64,000 nucleotides of DNA. Origin: Pseudomonas abyssi. GTDB lineage: Bacteria; Pseudomonadota; Gammaproteobacteria; Pseudomonadales; Pseudomonadaceae. The notes under the pieces were generated by a model. It had not been told where the DNA came from and made no database searches. It saw only the letters and a list, made by a program, of their open reading frames with translations. Location of the stretch: positions 33,788 through 97,787 of the forward strand of contig NZ_NTMR01000014.1 in assembly GCF_002307495.1 (NCBI RefSeq), read 5' to 3'. The translations under genes were made by a program, and so were the position numbers. Below are positions 40,546 to 48,402 of this stretch, piece by piece (position 1 is the stretch's first letter; each line of letters begins with the position of its first letter).

Positions 40546-42789
40546 CTATTCGACCAGGCAGTCCACTCGCCAGCGACGCTCGCCGGCGATCAGGTCGTTG
40601 CGCAGGCCGTGTATGTCGTTGCCAAATCCCGGAAAGCGCGTTTCCAGATCGATGGCGGCGTCCAGGTAAGCGGCAATCACGTTATCCTCGGGAAAGCGCT
40701 CCCCGGGCATGATGACGGGAATACCGGGCGGGTAGGGCACCAGCATGACCGCACTCATGCGTCCGCTGAGTGCGTCAACGGGCACTGGCTCGACATGGCC
40801 GCGTACCATCTGCTGGTAGGCGTCGGCGGGCCGCAGGTGCATCTGTGGCAGCTCGGTGTACATGTCGCGCTGCAAGCGCACCAGTGAGTGCTGTTTGTAG
40901 CAGCGGTGCAGCTGTTCGCCCAAATCGCGCAATCCCAGGCCGGCGTAAGGCGGTTGCCCGGCAATATCAGGCAGGGTGCTTTCCAGTGGCGCGTTCAGGT
41001 CGTAGAGACGCTTGAACTCGCGTAGCTCCGACAGCAAGGTGCTCCATTTGCCCTTGGTGATACCCAGAGAGAACAGGATCAAAAAGGAGTACAGACCGGT
41101 TTTCTCGACAACCAGGCCGCGGTTGGCCAGGAAGCGGGTGACCAGGGTGGCGGGGATGCCGCTTTTGGCCAATCGACCCTTCTCCTCGACGCCCGGTGTC
41201 AGCAAGCTGACCTTGATCGGATCCAGTAGCGCGTAGTTATCAGCCATGGTGCCGAAGCCATGCCAGTCGACGCGGTCCTTGAGGGTCCAGTCCTTGCTGT
41301 GCAGATTGTCGCTCTCCAGAGCGTCTTCAGGCTCCCAGACATCAAACCACCATTGCTCGTCATCCAGTTGCTCGGCGCTTTGCTGCATCGCGCGGCGGAA
41401 TGACAGGGCCTCGTCCAGCGTTTCCTGTACCAGCGATTCGCCTGCCGGACCCGCCATCATGCCGGTGGCGACGTCGATGGAGGCAATCATGCCGTAGTGC
41501 GGGGAGGTGGAGGTGTGCATCATGTACGCCTCATTGAAGCGCTCGTGGTCCAGCTGCTGGTCCGCACTGTCGCGGGCCAGGATGATCGAGGCCTGAGAGA
41601 GTGCGGCAAGCACCTTGTGCGGGGATTGGGTAGCGAACAGCAGTGGGTGGCCGCTGGCGCGCGGGCGGCTGCGGCTCATGCCGTGGCGGCCATGATAGAA
41701 GGGGTGGAAGGCGGCGTAACCAAACCAGGCTTCGTCAAAATGCAGGACTTCTACCCGGTCCTGCAGCTGTTCGACGATCATGTCGGTGTTGTAGCAAAGG
41801 CCGTCGTAAGTCGAGTTGGTCAGGACCGCCAGGCGGATGCGTGGTGCATCACGGTCCTTGAGTAGCGGGTGGTTGGCGATGTGTTCGGCCAGTTGCGCGC
41901 CGCTGAAGCGGTCGTGGGCAATCGGGCCGATGATGCCGTAGTCGTTGCGTGAGCCCGTCAGGTAAATGGGGATGGCACCGGTCATGATGATCGCGTGCAG
42001 GATTGACTTGTGGCAGTTGCGGTCGACCAGGACCAGGTCGTCGCGGGTGACGTAGGCGTGCCAGATGATCTTGTTGGCGGTAGAGGTGCCGTTGACCACG
42101 TAAAAACTGTGATCGGCGCCAAACACCCGGGCAGTGTGGTGCTCGGCTTCAGCCACCGGGCCGGTATGGTCAAGCAGTGAGCCCAGCCCGGGCACTGACA
42201 CCGAGAGGTCGGAGCGCAGGGTGTTTTCGCCAAAGAAATCATGAAAGGCGCGGCCCACAGGGCTTTTGCGAAAGGCGACGCCGCCGCCGTGCCCGGGGGA
42301 GTGCCAGGAGTAGCTGGCGCGCCCTGTGTAATCGAGCAGCGCCTTGAAAAACGGCGGCAGCAGCTGCGCCAGATAGCTGCGTGCGGTGCGAGCGATCTGG
42401 CCTGCTATGAACGGCAGGGTGTCCTCGAACAGGTAGATGATGCCGCGTATCTGATGCAGTTCGCGCAGTGCCGAGAGCAATTCCGGGTCAATGCTCTGCC
42501 GCGTGCTCAATGCCATGATGGGGAGTTCGGGGGAGCGGCTGTGGGCCGCGCTGAACAGCGCTTCAACTTCCTGCAGGTCCGGCACTGCCTCTGGCGTAAA
42601 GAGGATGCAGGAGAGGCCGCGATGGGCCTCTGCGATGAGGCGGCCTTCCTCCAGGTGTTCTGCGCCCAGAACTTCAAAACCCTCTTCATCCAAAGCCTGG
42701 AATAGCGCCTCAAGCTGACGGCCGGCGACGTTGTTCTGGCCAATGGCCGGGTGGATGAGCAGGATGGGAAAATTCAGCTGCTTGAACAT
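40546..42789 (-). CDS. ldcA: LdcA-like Orn/Lys/Arg decarboxylase
   Basis: 747 aa, the length of inducible lysine/arginine decarboxylases. There is an N-terminal response-regulator-like wing domain (about 1-130). The PLP fold-type I core has SYSWHSPGHGGGVAF and HFDEAWFGYAAFH, and the PLP Lys is in TQSPHKVLAALSQ. The C-terminal domain has AAVMLVPYPPGIP-type text. It closely resembles P. aeruginosa LdcA as I recall its sequence. It decarboxylates lysine to cadaverine, or possibly arginine. The start at 42789 (MFKQLNFPIL) follows the family N-terminus, though the ribosome-binding site is weak. Confidence 0.85.
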   Translation of the reverse strand: MFKQLNFPILLIHPAIGQNNVAGRQLEALFQALDEEGFEVLGAEHLEEGRLIAEAHRGLSCILFTPEAVPDLQEVEALFSAAHSRSPELPIMALSTRQSIDPELLSALRELHQIRGIIYLFEDTLPFIAGQIARTARSYLAQLLPPFFKALLDYTGRASYSWHSPGHGGGVAFRKSPVGRAFHDFFGENTLRSDLSVSVPGLGSLLDHTGPVAEAEHHTARVFGADHSFYVVNGTSTANKIIWHAYVTRDDLVLVDRNCHKSILHAIIMTGAIPIYLTGSRNDYGIIGPIAHDRFSGAQLAEHIANHPLLKDRDAPRIRLAVLTNSTYDGLCYNTDMIVEQLQDRVEVLHFDEAWFGYAAFHPFYHGRHGMSRSRPRASGHPLLFATQSPHKVLAALSQASIILARDSADQQLDHERFNEAYMMHTSTSPHYGMIASIDVATGMMAGPAGESLVQETLDEALSFRRAMQQSAEQLDDEQWWFDVWEPEDALESDNLHSKDWTLKDRVDWHGFGTMADNYALLDPIKVSLLTPGVEEKGRLAKSGIPATLVTRFLANRGLVVEKTGLYSFLILFSLGITKGKWSTLLSELREFKRLYDLNAPLESTLPDIAGQPPYAGLGLRDLGEQLHRCYKQHSLVRLQRDMYTELPQMHLRPADAYQQMVRGHVEPVPVDALSGRMSAVMLVPYPPGIPVIMPGERFPEDNVIAAYLDAAIDLETRFPGFGNDIHGLRNDLIAGERRWRVDCLVE

Positions 42790-42934
42790 GACGGGCACTC
42801 TGTGGCAACGGGTGCCCCTCAGACTACGCCACGCGCAGCCGCTTTGCATGGCTCTGCTGCGCATCCTTGACGTGTCTTTGTAGTACCATCGGTCATCACA
42901 TTGCGGTGAATCTGTTTTTGGGGAGATGTATTTC

Positions 42935-43381
42935 GTGAGCTGGGATCTGCCAACGCCTTTCACTCTGCCGATCCTGGTCGGTGCGGACGATATCGACGAG
43001 CTTGGGCATGCCAATAACGCGGTGTATGTGCGCTGGCTCGAGCGCTGCGCCTGGCAGCATTCACAGTCGCTCGGGCTGGGGCTGGCCGAGTACCGCGAGC
43101 TGAACCGCGCCATGGCGGTCCTGCGCCATGAGATCGACTATCTGGCGTCGGCCTATGAAGGTGACGAGCTGGAAATGGCGACCTGGATTTTCAGCTGGGA
43201 TCGCAAGTTGCGCATGACCCGGCATTTTCAGCTGGTGCGCAAGTCGGACGGCGCGACACTGTTGCGGGCGCGCACGACCTTTGTCTGCATCGAGCTGTCG
43301 ACCGGCCGGCCCAAACGCATGCCTGAGGCCTTTGTCGAAGGCTACCGCGTCGGTATGACCGAAGCGCCGGAAGGGTTCTGA
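42935..43381 (+). CDS. 4HBT-type acyl-CoA thioesterase (hot-dog fold)
   Basis: 148 aa from a GTG at 42935. The start is chosen because GGGGAG lies 8 bases upstream of it, whereas the earlier in-frame ATG at 42926 abuts that site. The hot-dog motif DELGHANNAVYVRWLERCAW (near residue 20) has the His/Asn arrangement of the YbgC/FadM group. The C-terminal half is strands with RTTFVCIELSTGRPKRMP. It probably hydrolyses acyl-CoAs; chain length is unknown. Confidence 0.85.
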   Translation: MSWDLPTPFTLPILVGADDIDELGHANNAVYVRWLERCAWQHSQSLGLGLAEYRELNRAMAVLRHEIDYLASAYEGDELEMATWIFSWDRKLRMTRHFQLVRKSDGATLLRARTTFVCIELSTGRPKRMPEAFVEGYRVGMTEAPEGF

Positions 43382-43408
43382 AAAAGCCCGGCGCAGGGCG
43401 CGCCGGGC
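43381..43408 (-). terminator. Terminator of ppnP
   Basis: GCCCGGCGC and GCGCCGGGC form a perfect 9-bp stem around a 5-base loop, followed on the minus strand by T5. It begins right at the thioesterase stop, so it may also slow the plus-strand transcript. Confidence 0.8.
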
Positions 43409-43415
43409 AGGGCAC

Positions 43416-43697
43416 TTAGCGGTACTCGCACAGGTACGCGGTATCGCGCTCTACCTTCAGATTGAAGCGGCTGTTGGCGGGTACGGTGAACTGATCGCCG
43501 GCGTTGTAGGTATTCCATTCGTCGCTGCCCGGCAATTTCACGGTCAGCGCGCCGTTCATGACGTGCATGATTTCCAGCTGGCTGGTGCCAAACTCATATT
43601 CGCCCGCGGCCATGACGCCCACGGTAGCGGCGCCTTCAGGTTGTTTGAAGGCAATGGAGGCAACCTGACCGTCGAAATACTGATTTACCTGAAACAC
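43416..43697 (-). CDS. ppnP: PpnP pyrimidine/purine nucleoside phosphorylase
   Basis: 93 aa, a single cupin domain (formerly DUF1255). The family N-terminus [17 protein letters not shown] is followed by [24 protein letters not shown] and a C-terminal [15 protein letters not shown]. PpnP phosphorolyses several nucleosides to base and ribose 1-phosphate. It is a monocistronic unit with its own terminator. Confidence 0.93.
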   Translation of the reverse strand: MFQVNQYFDGQVASIAFKQPEGAATVGVMAAGEYEFGTSQLEIMHVMNGALTVKLPGSDEWNTYNAGDQFTVPANSRFNLKVERDTAYLCEYR

Positions 43698-43822
43698 GGG
43701 CGATACTCCTGAACATGAAAAGGGCGCTCATTATGCCGAGCGCCGCTGGGGCGGGCAATTGCTCGCAGTGAGCACAATCGAAGCAGATCGCGTGGCGCGA
43801 TCAGAGCCAGAGGAGAAGCGGT

Positions 43823-44695
43823 ATGGCAAACGTCGCATTCATCGGGTTGGGCGTGATGGGATATCCCATGGCGGGCCATCTGCAGCGGGCCGGCCATCAG
43901 GTCACCGTTTACAACCGTACGGCCGCCAAGGCCGCCAGCTGGGTTGAGAGCTATGGCGGGAAGTCGGCGGCGACCCCTGCCGAGGCCGCGCGCGGTCAGG
44001 ATGTGGTGCTGCTGTGTGTGGGTAATGATAATGACCTGCGTGAGGTGGTTTGCGGCGAGCAGGGTGTCTTGACCGGTGCGCACAATGGCATGGTGCTGGT
44101 TGACCATACAACCGCCTCTGCTGGCGTGGCGCGGGAGTTGTCGGCACTGGCTGGCGAACAGGGCGTCGGCTTTCTGGATGCTCCGGTCTCCGGTGGGCAG
44201 GCGGGTGCAGAAAGCGGTCAGTTGACCATTATGGCGGGCGGCGATGAAGCGGTGTTCGATCTGGTCAGGCCGATTCTGAGTTGCTACGCGCGCATGCTGC
44301 GGCTCATGGGGCCGGTCGGCAGTGGGCAGCTGACCAAGATGGTCAACCAGATCTGTATTGGCGGACTGCTGCAGGGGTTGTCGGAGGCGATGCATTTCGC
44401 CCAGCAGGCAGGTCTTGACGGCGATGCGGTGGTGTCGGTTATCAGCAAAGGTGCGGCTCAGTCCTGGCAGATGGAAAATCGCTACCGCAGCATGCTCGAT
44501 GGCGAGTTCGACTTTGGCTTTGCCGTCGACTGGATGCGCAAGGACCTGTCGATTGTGCTGGAGGAGGCGGGGCGCAACGGTGCTCGCTTGCCGGTAACCG
44601 CGCTGGTCGATCAGTTTTACGCGGATGTCCAGGCGATGGGCGGCGGTCGCTGGGATACCTCCAGTCTGATTGCGCGGCTGCAGCGCGACAGCTGA
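43823..44695 (+). CDS. NAD(P)-dependent beta-hydroxyacid dehydrogenase (HIBADH-like)
   Basis: 290 aa. The Rossmann motif GLGVMGYPMAGHL (8-20), substrate-binding FLDAPVSGGQAGAESG (about 117-132) and catalytic Lys in GQLTKMVNQ are all in place for the 3-hydroxyisobutyrate / tartronate-semialdehyde / glyoxylate reductase family. The ribosome-binding site is GAGGAG. Which hydroxyacid it uses is not visible. It overlaps the downstream YkgJ-like gene (TGATG). Confidence 0.87.
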   Translation: MANVAFIGLGVMGYPMAGHLQRAGHQVTVYNRTAAKAASWVESYGGKSAATPAEAARGQDVVLLCVGNDNDLREVVCGEQGVLTGAHNGMVLVDHTTASAGVARELSALAGEQGVGFLDAPVSGGQAGAESGQLTIMAGGDEAVFDLVRPILSCYARMLRLMGPVGSGQLTKMVNQICIGGLLQGLSEAMHFAQQAGLDGDAVVSVISKGAAQSWQMENRYRSMLDGEFDFGFAVDWMRKDLSIVLEEAGRNGARLPVTALVDQFYADVQAMGGGRWDTSSLIARLQRDS

Positions 44696-44961
44696 TGGAG
44701 TGCCGCGCCGAGTGTGGTGCCTGCTGTACGGCGCCTTCAATCACCTCGCCGATTCCCGGCATGCCTGGCGGTAAGCCGGCAGGCGTGCCTTGCGTGCAGT
44801 TATTGGCGGATATGCGCTGCGCGATTTTCGGCTCGCCGGAGCGCCCGGCAGTATGCTCGGGCTTTCTGCCGGAGGCATCCGTGTGTGGTCAGTCGCGCAC
44901 GGATGCGTTGCGCATCATTGGCTGGCTGGAGTCGGCAACCGGCGTTGATGCGGCCTGCTGA
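44695..44961 (+). CDS. YkgJ-family cysteine-cluster protein
   Basis: 88 aa. The cysteines fall as CRAECGACC at the start (a Cys-x3-Cys-x2-Cys-Cys pattern), then single Cys in GVPC, MRC and AVC. This is the zinc/iron-chelating pattern of the YkgJ family (UPF0153). Its function is unknown. It is translationally coupled to the dehydrogenase, and its last 73 bases overlap the end of the convergent EamA gene. Confidence 0.85.
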   Translation: MECRAECGACCTAPSITSPIPGMPGGKPAGVPCVQLLADMRCAIFGSPERPAVCSGFLPEASVCGQSRTDALRIIGWLESATGVDAAC

Positions 44962-45827
44962 CGGCGGCGCCCCAGTCGCGCACCAAATACGTTGATTGTC
45001 AGGCCGCCCATGATGAGGATGGTGCCGATCAGCTGGAGCTGGCTGAGCTCCTCGTCCAGCAACACGGCTGCGGAGCTGAGCCCGATGACAGGGACCAGCA
45101 TCGAGAAGGGGGCAATCTGCCCGGCAGGATAGCGAGACAGCAGCCGACTCCACAGGCTGTAGCCGAGCAATGTTGCGCCGAACGCCAGGTAGGCCAGGGC
45201 AAAAAGTGCTGCGCCGCTGATATTGGCCAATGCATCGGTAATCCGCGCAGGCCCCTCCAGCCAGAGTGACATGGCCAGAAATGGCAGTGGCGGGACCAGG
45301 CTCCCCCAGACCACAAGCGCCGTCAGGTCAACCTGGCCAACGCGCTTGGTGATGATGTTTCCGCAGGCCCACATCAACGCAGCGCAGAGTGTCAGCAGCA
45401 AGCCGGTGGTGGTCATGCTGGCGCCGCTGTGCAGCCCGATGAAGAGTAACCCCGTTGCCGCCACCAGCAGGCCGATCAGGTTGTGCGCGCGCACTTTCTC
45501 GGACAGCAGCAGGGCCGCGAGCAGCAGGGTGAAAAACGCCTGCGACTGCAGCACCAGCGATGCGAGTCCGGCGGGCATGCCGTTGTCCATGGCGCTGAAG
45601 AGGAAGGCGAACTGACCGAAGGAAATGGTCAGGCCATAGGCGACAAGCCAGCGTAGTGGTACCTGTGGTCGGCGAATGAAAAAGATGGCGGGAATGGCTG
45701 CCAGCGTGAAACGTGTTGCGCCCAACAACATCGGAGGCAGGCTGTCCAGGCCAACCTTGATCACGACAAAATTGAGCCCCCAGAGCAAAATGACCAGCAA
45801 GGCGAATGCAAGATCTCTGGCGGACAT
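44889..45827 (-). CDS. EamA-family (DMT) transporter
   Basis: 312 aa with ten membrane helices in two repeats of five (each EamA unit about 140 residues). The first repeat starts with FALLVILLWGLNFVVIKVGLDSLPPM; the second includes ALMWACGNIITKRVGQVDLTALVVW. Family members export amino acids or other metabolites. The C-terminal 25 residues are polar. Its 3' end is antisense to the YkgJ-like gene. Confidence 0.88.
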   Translation of the reverse strand: MSARDLAFALLVILLWGLNFVVIKVGLDSLPPMLLGATRFTLAAIPAIFFIRRPQVPLRWLVAYGLTISFGQFAFLFSAMDNGMPAGLASLVLQSQAFFTLLLAALLLSEKVRAHNLIGLLVAATGLLFIGLHSGASMTTTGLLLTLCAALMWACGNIITKRVGQVDLTALVVWGSLVPPLPFLAMSLWLEGPARITDALANISGAALFALAYLAFGATLLGYSLWSRLLSRYPAGQIAPFSMLVPVIGLSSAAVLLDEELSQLQLIGTILIMGGLTINVFGARLGRRRQQAASTPVADSSQPMMRNASVRD

Positions 45828-45984
45828 GGCGTGGCAGGCTCCGTCGGGTGGTAGGGTGGAGCTGCCTATACAATCACGTCTGGCGTGATTTGCTGCGGTA
45901 CAGTGGTGGCCGTAATGACCTGTACAGTGCGAAGGCTTTTGGATAATCGCCTTCAGCTGCTCATGTCTGGCGTCGGCTGGATAC

Positions 45985-46026
45985 CAGCCAATAAAAAACC
46001 CGCCGAGGCGGGTTTTTTATTGGCTG
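45985..46026. terminator. Very long bidirectional terminator at the gltA 3' end
   Basis: CAGCCAATAAAAAACCCGCC and its exact complement form a perfect 20-bp palindrome with a 2-base loop, containing A6 and T6 tracts on either side of a CCCGCC/GGCGGG core. It serves gltA on minus; no gene precedes it on plus, so symmetry may protect against opposing transcription. The rest of 45828-46037 holds no gene. Confidence 0.92.
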
Positions 46027-46037
46027 CGGGCGACGAC

Positions 46038-47312
46038 TTACTTGCTGGGGTAGTCGCGCTGGGTCGAGCCGGTGTACAGCTGGCGCGGACGGCCAATCTT
46101 GTACGGACCGCTGATCATCTCGTTCCAGTGTGCAATCCAGCCCGGGGTGCGGCCGGTGGCGAAGATAACGGTAAACATTTCGGTCGGAATGCCGATCGCC
46201 TTCAGGATGATGCCGGAGTAGAAGTCGACGTTCGGGTACAGGTTGCGCTCTTTGAAGTAGGGATCGTTGCGCGCGATCTCTTCGAGCTTCATGGCCAGTT
46301 CCAGTTGCGGGTCGTTGATGCCCAGCTCGGCCAGTACTTCGTCGCAGGTCTCTTTCATGACCTTGGCGCGCGGATCGAAGTTCTTGTAGACGCGGTGACC
46401 GAAGCCCATCAGCTTGAACGGGTCGTCCTTGTCCTTGGCCTTGGCAACGAATTTTTCGATGTTCGACACATCGCCGATCTCGTCCAGCATGCGCAGTACC
46501 GCTTCGTTGGCCCCGCCGTGAGCCGGTCCCCACAGTGCTGCAATGCCGGCTGCGATACAGGCGAACGGGTTGGCACCGGAAGAGCCGGCCAGGCGTACAG
46601 TGGAGGTGGAGGCGTTCTGCTCGTGGTCGGCGTGCAGGACGAAGATGCGGTCCATTGCCTTGGCCAGTACCGGGCTGATCTTCTTCTCTTCACAGGGTGT
46701 GTTGAACATCATGTGCAGGAAGTTTTCGGAGTAGCTCAGGTCATTGCGCGGGTACATCATGGGTTGGCCCATGGAGTACTTGTAGACCATGGCGGCCAGG
46801 GTCGGCATCTTGGCGATCAGGCGAATGGCGGAAATTTCGCGGTGGTGCGGATCGTTGATGTCCAGGGAGTCGTGGTAGAAAGCGGAGAGGGCGCCAACGA
46901 CGCCACACATGATAGCCATCGGGTGAGCATCGCGGCGGAAGCCGTTGAAGAAGTTCTTCAGCTGCTCGTGAACCATGGTGTGGTTCTTGATGGTGTTATC
47001 GAACTTGGTTTTCTCTTCTGCGCTGGGGAGTTCGCCCTTGAGCAGCAGAAAGCAGGTTTCCAGGAAGTCGGACTTCTCTGCCAGCTGGTCAATGGGGTAG
47101 CCGCGGTGCAGGAGTACGCCTTTCTCACCATCAATATAGGTGATCTTGGATTCGCAGGAAGAGGTGGCCATAAAGCCTGGATCGAAGGTGAATACGCCTT
47201 CAGCAGTGAGGCCGCGGACATCCACGACATCGGGGCCCATGGTCCCTGAGTAGACCGGCAGATCGATGGGGGCCGCGCCCTCGATGATCAACTGCGCTTT
47301 TTTGTCAGCCAT
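46038..47312 (-). CDS. gltA: Citrate synthase (hexameric type II)
   Basis: 424 aa. It condenses oxaloacetate with acetyl-CoA, the entry step of the TCA cycle. Recognised blocks are [52 protein letters not shown] (a His-Glu segment of the active site) and [15 protein letters not shown]. The length and N-terminal domain fit the NADH-sensitive hexameric form of gammaproteobacteria. The ribosome-binding site AGGAGG is 6 bases upstream. It is divergent from sdhCDAB. Confidence 0.97.
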   Translation of the reverse strand: MADKKAQLIIEGAAPIDLPVYSGTMGPDVVDVRGLTAEGVFTFDPGFMATSSCESKITYIDGEKGVLLHRGYPIDQLAEKSDFLETCFLLLKGELPSAEEKTKFDNTIKNHTMVHEQLKNFFNGFRRDAHPMAIMCGVVGALSAFYHDSLDINDPHHREISAIRLIAKMPTLAAMVYKYSMGQPMMYPRNDLSYSENFLHMMFNTPCEEKKISPVLAKAMDRIFVLHADHEQNASTSTVRLAGSSGANPFACIAAGIAALWGPAHGGANEAVLRMLDEIGDVSNIEKFVAKAKDKDDPFKLMGFGHRVYKNFDPRAKVMKETCDEVLAELGINDPQLELAMKLEEIARNDPYFKERNLYPNVDFYSGIILKAIGIPTEMFTVIFATGRTPGWIAHWNEMISGPYKIGRPRQLYTGSTQRDYPSK

Positions 47313-47369
47313 TGATGGCCTCCTGTTTTGCTGTATCGAAAAGGTGACCCCCCACGCAGGGCCCGCATC

Positions 47370-47397
47370 ACTATAAGGTGATAAATCGGTTTGTCAA
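47370..47397 (-). promoter_or_regulatory. Sigma-70 promoter of gltA
   Basis: On the minus strand, TTGACA (47392-47397), a 16-base spacer, then TATAGT (47370-47375), about 57 bases before the ATG. Both boxes are near consensus. Confidence 0.75.
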
Positions 47398-47425
47398 TTG
47401 TGCGGATAGTGAAAGGAAATGAGGT

Positions 47426-47444
47426 CAATTAAAAGGTTTAATTG
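47426..47444. promoter_or_regulatory. Perfect inverted repeat in the gltA/sdhC divergent region
   Basis: CAATTAAA-AGG-TTTAATTG, 8-bp arms with a 3-base spacer, lies between the gltA promoter (47397) and the sdhC promoter (47513). It is a good candidate operator for a regulator acting on both TCA operons. It forms part of the 335-base gene-free gap 47313-47647. Confidence 0.5.
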
Positions 47445-47512
47445 CAAGCTTTTCTTGTTGTTTGGCTAGACTTGGCAGCGCGGAAACAGAGCGTTTCCCG
47501 CCGGCTGTTCCG

Positions 47513-47541
47513 TTGTAATCAATGGCCTAAGTCACTATACT
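47513..47541 (+). promoter_or_regulatory. Sigma-70 promoter of sdhCDAB
   Basis: TTGTAA (47513-47518), a 17-base spacer, then TATACT (47536-47541). The expected transcript start near 47548 leaves a leader of about 100 bases. Confidence 0.7.
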
Positions 47542-47556
47542 CCTTGACCGGCAAAG

Positions 47557-47646
47557 TGACCCGCAGGGCTTCGCCAGAGGCTGCTGGGGCGGGTCATTAA
47601 AGGTGTCAAAGTGCATCTTCCTATAATCCAGCCCTGTCCACAGGGC
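47557..47646 (+). other. Structured leader of the sdh operon
   Basis: TGACCCGC (47557-47564) pairs with GCGGGTCA (47589-47596), and GCCCTGT-CC-ACAGGGC (47631-47646) forms a tight hairpin immediately before the annotated sdhC ATG. The second stem includes AGGG, the only Shine-Dalgarno-like bases near the start, so translation could depend on its opening. Confidence 0.4.
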
Positions 47647-47647
47647 C

Positions 47648-48040
47648 ATGAGTGTGAATATAGCCGTGAATAGCAAAAGACCCGTCAACCTTGACCTCAG
47701 GACAATCAAGCTTCCTGTAACCGCCTACACGTCAATTTTGCATCGCATTTCTGGCGTTATCCTGTTCGTCGCAATCGCAATTCTGCTCTGGATGCTCGAC
47801 ACCTCTCTCAGTTCGGAGAGCGGCTTTGAGCAGGTCAAGAGCTGTCTGCAGAACCCCCTGGCCAAGCTGGTCATCTGGGGCATTCTGTCTGCGCTTCTCT
47901 ACCACCTGATCGCCGGTGTTCGTCACCTGGTAATGGACGCAGGTGTCGGTGAAGGGCTGGAAAGCGGCAAACGTGGTTCGCAGGTAGTAATCGTGGTTTC
48001 CGCCATCGTGATTGTTCTTCTGGGGGTGTGGATATGGTAA
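47648..48040 (+). CDS. sdhC: Succinate dehydrogenase cytochrome b556 subunit
   Basis: 130 aa with three membrane helices. NSKRPVNLDLRTIKLPVTAYTSILHRISG is the family N-terminal signature, with the quinone/heme-region Ser and Arg of SILHRISG, and YHLIAGVRHL carries the heme-ligand His. The start is uncertain: the ATG at 47648 is called, but the GTG at 47654 sits 8 bases from AGGG, and the GTG at 47666 gives the N-terminus closest to homologues. It anchors SdhAB and, with SdhD, binds heme b and quinone. Confidence 0.93.
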   Translation: MSVNIAVNSKRPVNLDLRTIKLPVTAYTSILHRISGVILFVAIAILLWMLDTSLSSESGFEQVKSCLQNPLAKLVIWGILSALLYHLIAGVRHLVMDAGVGEGLESGKRGSQVVIVVSAIVIVLLGVWIW

Positions 48041-48402
48041 CGAATGTCACCAACCTGTCTCGCAGCGGCCTGTATGACTGGATGGCGCAGCGCGTCTCCG
48101 CTGTACTGCTGGCTGTCTATGTACTGTTTCTGCTTGGTTACCTGATCTGCAACCCGGGTCTGACCTATGCCGACTGGCAGGGTCTGTTCGCCCAGAACTG
48201 GATGCGTATCTTCAGTATTCTTGCCTTGGTGGCGCTGAGTGTGCACGCCTGGGTCGGGATGTGGACCATCTCAACCGACTACCTGACTCCCATGGCGCTT
48301 GGCAAGTCTGCCACCGTTGTCCGCTTCCTGTTCCAGGCGGTCTGCGGTCTGGTCATGTTCGTGTTGTTTGTCTGGGGCGTGCAGATTCTCTGGGGTAACT
48401 AA
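48034..48402 (+). CDS. sdhD: Succinate dehydrogenase membrane anchor subunit
   Basis: 122 aa, three membrane helices. The start at 48034 lies 7 bases after GGGGGT; it overlaps the sdhC stop. SRSGLYDWMAQRVSAVLLAVYV and VHAWVGMWTISTDYL are conserved, the latter with the second heme-ligand region. It pairs with SdhC to hold the catalytic dimer and reduce ubiquinone. Confidence 0.94.
   Translation: MVTNVTNLSRSGLYDWMAQRVSAVLLAVYVLFLLGYLICNPGLTYADWQGLFAQNWMRIFSILALVALSVHAWVGMWTISTDYLTPMALGKSATVVRFLFQAVCGLVMFVLFVWGVQILWGN

Noticed and set aside
42926..42934. ATG at 42926 as the thioesterase start
   Set aside because: It directly abuts the GGGGAG ribosome-binding site; the GTG at 42935 has proper spacing.
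45885..47249. 454-codon plus-strand frame antisense to gltA
   Set aside because: Shadow of citrate synthase, crossing its terminator; composition is Val/Gly/His-rich without family features.
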